Shown here: one piece after another, positions 6,472 to 7,093 of the stretch
Numbering within the stretch: position 1 is the first letter of the stretch
Layout: each line of letters opens with the position of its first letter
Source: an uncultured Erysipelotrichaceae bacterium
Lineage (GTDB): Bacteria; Bacillota_I; Bacilli_A; RFN20; CAG-826
DNA length: 7,093 nt
Assembly: GCA_902774655.1 (NCBI GenBank)
Contig: CACYJD010000028.1
Coordinates: forward strand, 1-7,093
Reading direction: 5' to 3'
Notes under the pieces: generated by a model
What the model was told of the DNA's origin: nothing
The model's database searches: none
The model's input: the letters and a program-made list of their open reading frames with translations, nothing else
Position numbers and translations under genes: made by a program

Positions 6472-7093
6472 GTCTTCATTCCTCCTTTCGATAACTTCTT
6501 AACAAGTGACACTTTATATGTTGGGGAGAATGCATGGCCTTCTTCGAAGTAGCCATAATCATTATCTCCACTTACTTCAATAATTGTATTTACATCAGGC
6601 ACTGTTGCGCGGACAACTAGAGCGTTATCAAGTTTACAAATACGACACTTATAAGCGAAATCCACGTGAGTTCTTGCGTCTTTATTGATTACATCAAGGG
6701 TGATCTTAGTCATATCTTTTTGATATTCTGTAGTGCCGAATGCTCCAACAAAATATTCTTCAATGGTGACTTCTTTACCACCTAAATCATTTAAGATGTT
6801 TCTTTCAAAGAGGACTTCACCACTACCTTTTTTGAAGGTGATGATTGATTGAAGTTTGACATCTAAATCACTGAATTCCACTACTACTGGATCCACAACA
6901 ATCTTGGTGTCTCCATTAGGAAGAACTTCGCATTTTGCTTTTGTTCTTTCTAAGCAAAGATCAACTTCTTCACCGTTATACATGAGTTTTGCACTCTTAA
7001 CGGTTCCAGCACCGGCGTAGTGAGTGAAGTAACCTGCTCTATAGTTAGCTTGGATTAGATATGGATAAGAAGCATCATAGATGTTTTCTGTTC
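6444..7093 (-). CDS. C-terminal part of an unrecognised protein (5' end outside window)
   Basis: The reading frame stays open to the right edge, giving 215 visible residues. The ATG at 6981-6983 is probably internal: the 36 residues before it continue in frame without a break and no good ribosome site precedes it. I do not recognise the family. The start of the visible part is rich in aromatic residues (IQANYRAGYFTHYAGAG, about 13-29). The remainder alternates hydrophobic and polar residues as in a beta-sandwich (for example DTKIVVDPVVVEF) and holds one CRIC pair (149-152). There is no membrane segment. The tail is basic (KLRKAA) and its last 28 bases overlap the zinc-ribbon gene. Position at the head of the visible operon suggests a link to galactan use, perhaps as an accessory domain of a larger enzyme, but this is only inference. 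Confidence 0.7.
   Translation of the reverse strand, partial: TENIYDASYPYLIQANYRAGYFTHYAGAGTVKSAKLMYNGEEVDLCLERTKAKCEVLPNGDTKIVVDPVVVEFSDLDVKLQSIITFKKGSGEVLFERNILNDLGGKEVTIEEYFVGAFGTTEYQKDMTKITLDVINKDARTHVDFAYKCRICKLDNALVVRATVPDVNTIIEVSGDNDYGYFEEGHAFSPTYKVSLVKKLSKGGMKTCLKLRKAA
6481..6488 (-). promoter_or_regulatory. Ribosome binding site of the zinc-ribbon gene
   Basis: AAAGGAGG on the minus strand, nine bases before the ATG at 6469-6471 and inside the upstream gene. An earlier ATG at 6476-6478 is in the frame of the upstream protein, not of the zinc ribbon. This site supports translation of the overlapping small gene. Confidence 0.75.

Noticed and set aside
6444..6983. Complete 179-residue protein starting at the ATG at 6981-6983
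   Set aside because: The frame is open for 36 further codons to the edge, with protein-like sequence, and no good ribosome site precedes that ATG.

Overview
The window is an AT-rich, tightly packed bacterial segment in which every supportable gene lies on the minus strand. Strong AAAGGAGG-type ribosome sites, SCG-type lipoprotein signals and MalF/MalG transporters without a companion ATPase point to a low-GC Gram-positive (Bacillota, perhaps an Erysipelotrichia or Mollicutes relative). TGA closes two genes (the cytoplasmic GH53 and the MalG-like permease) and the tryptophans I translated are TGG, so the mycoplasma code is not in use. The species cannot be fixed from this sequence.

In transcription order (high to low coordinates) the layout is: (1) the C-terminal part of an unrecognised protein, cut by the right edge; (2) a small four-cysteine zinc-ribbon protein overlapping its end; (3) a glycoside hydrolase family 53 (GH53) enzyme without signal peptide; (4) a sugar-binding lipoprotein; (5) a MalF-like permease with a very long membrane-embedded N-terminus; (6) a MalG-like permease; (7) a second GH53 enzyme, this one a lipoprotein, cut by the left edge. 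Gaps are 18 nt or less and several junctions overlap (ATGA or 28 nt), so this looks like one operon. No promoter or terminator is visible and no non-coding stretch approaches 300 bases.

The likely job is capture and use of beta-1,4-galactan side chains of pectin, comparable to the Bacillus subtilis gan locus (binding protein, two permeases, GH53 galactanase). The surface GH53 would cut galactan, the binding protein and permeases would import galacto-oligosaccharides, and the cytoplasmic GH53 would shorten them. The galactan substrate is inferred from the GH53 families. No ATPase and no GH42/GH2 beta-galactosidase is present in the window.

The points most worth a second look are the inside/outside GH53 pair, the insertion and lost LWP motif in the lipoprotein GH53, the missing Shine-Dalgarno and TAAT repeat before the MalF-like gene, the duplicated hairpin region of that permease, and the two unrecognised genes at the operon's upstream end. 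I found no CRISPR array, mobile element or RNA gene.
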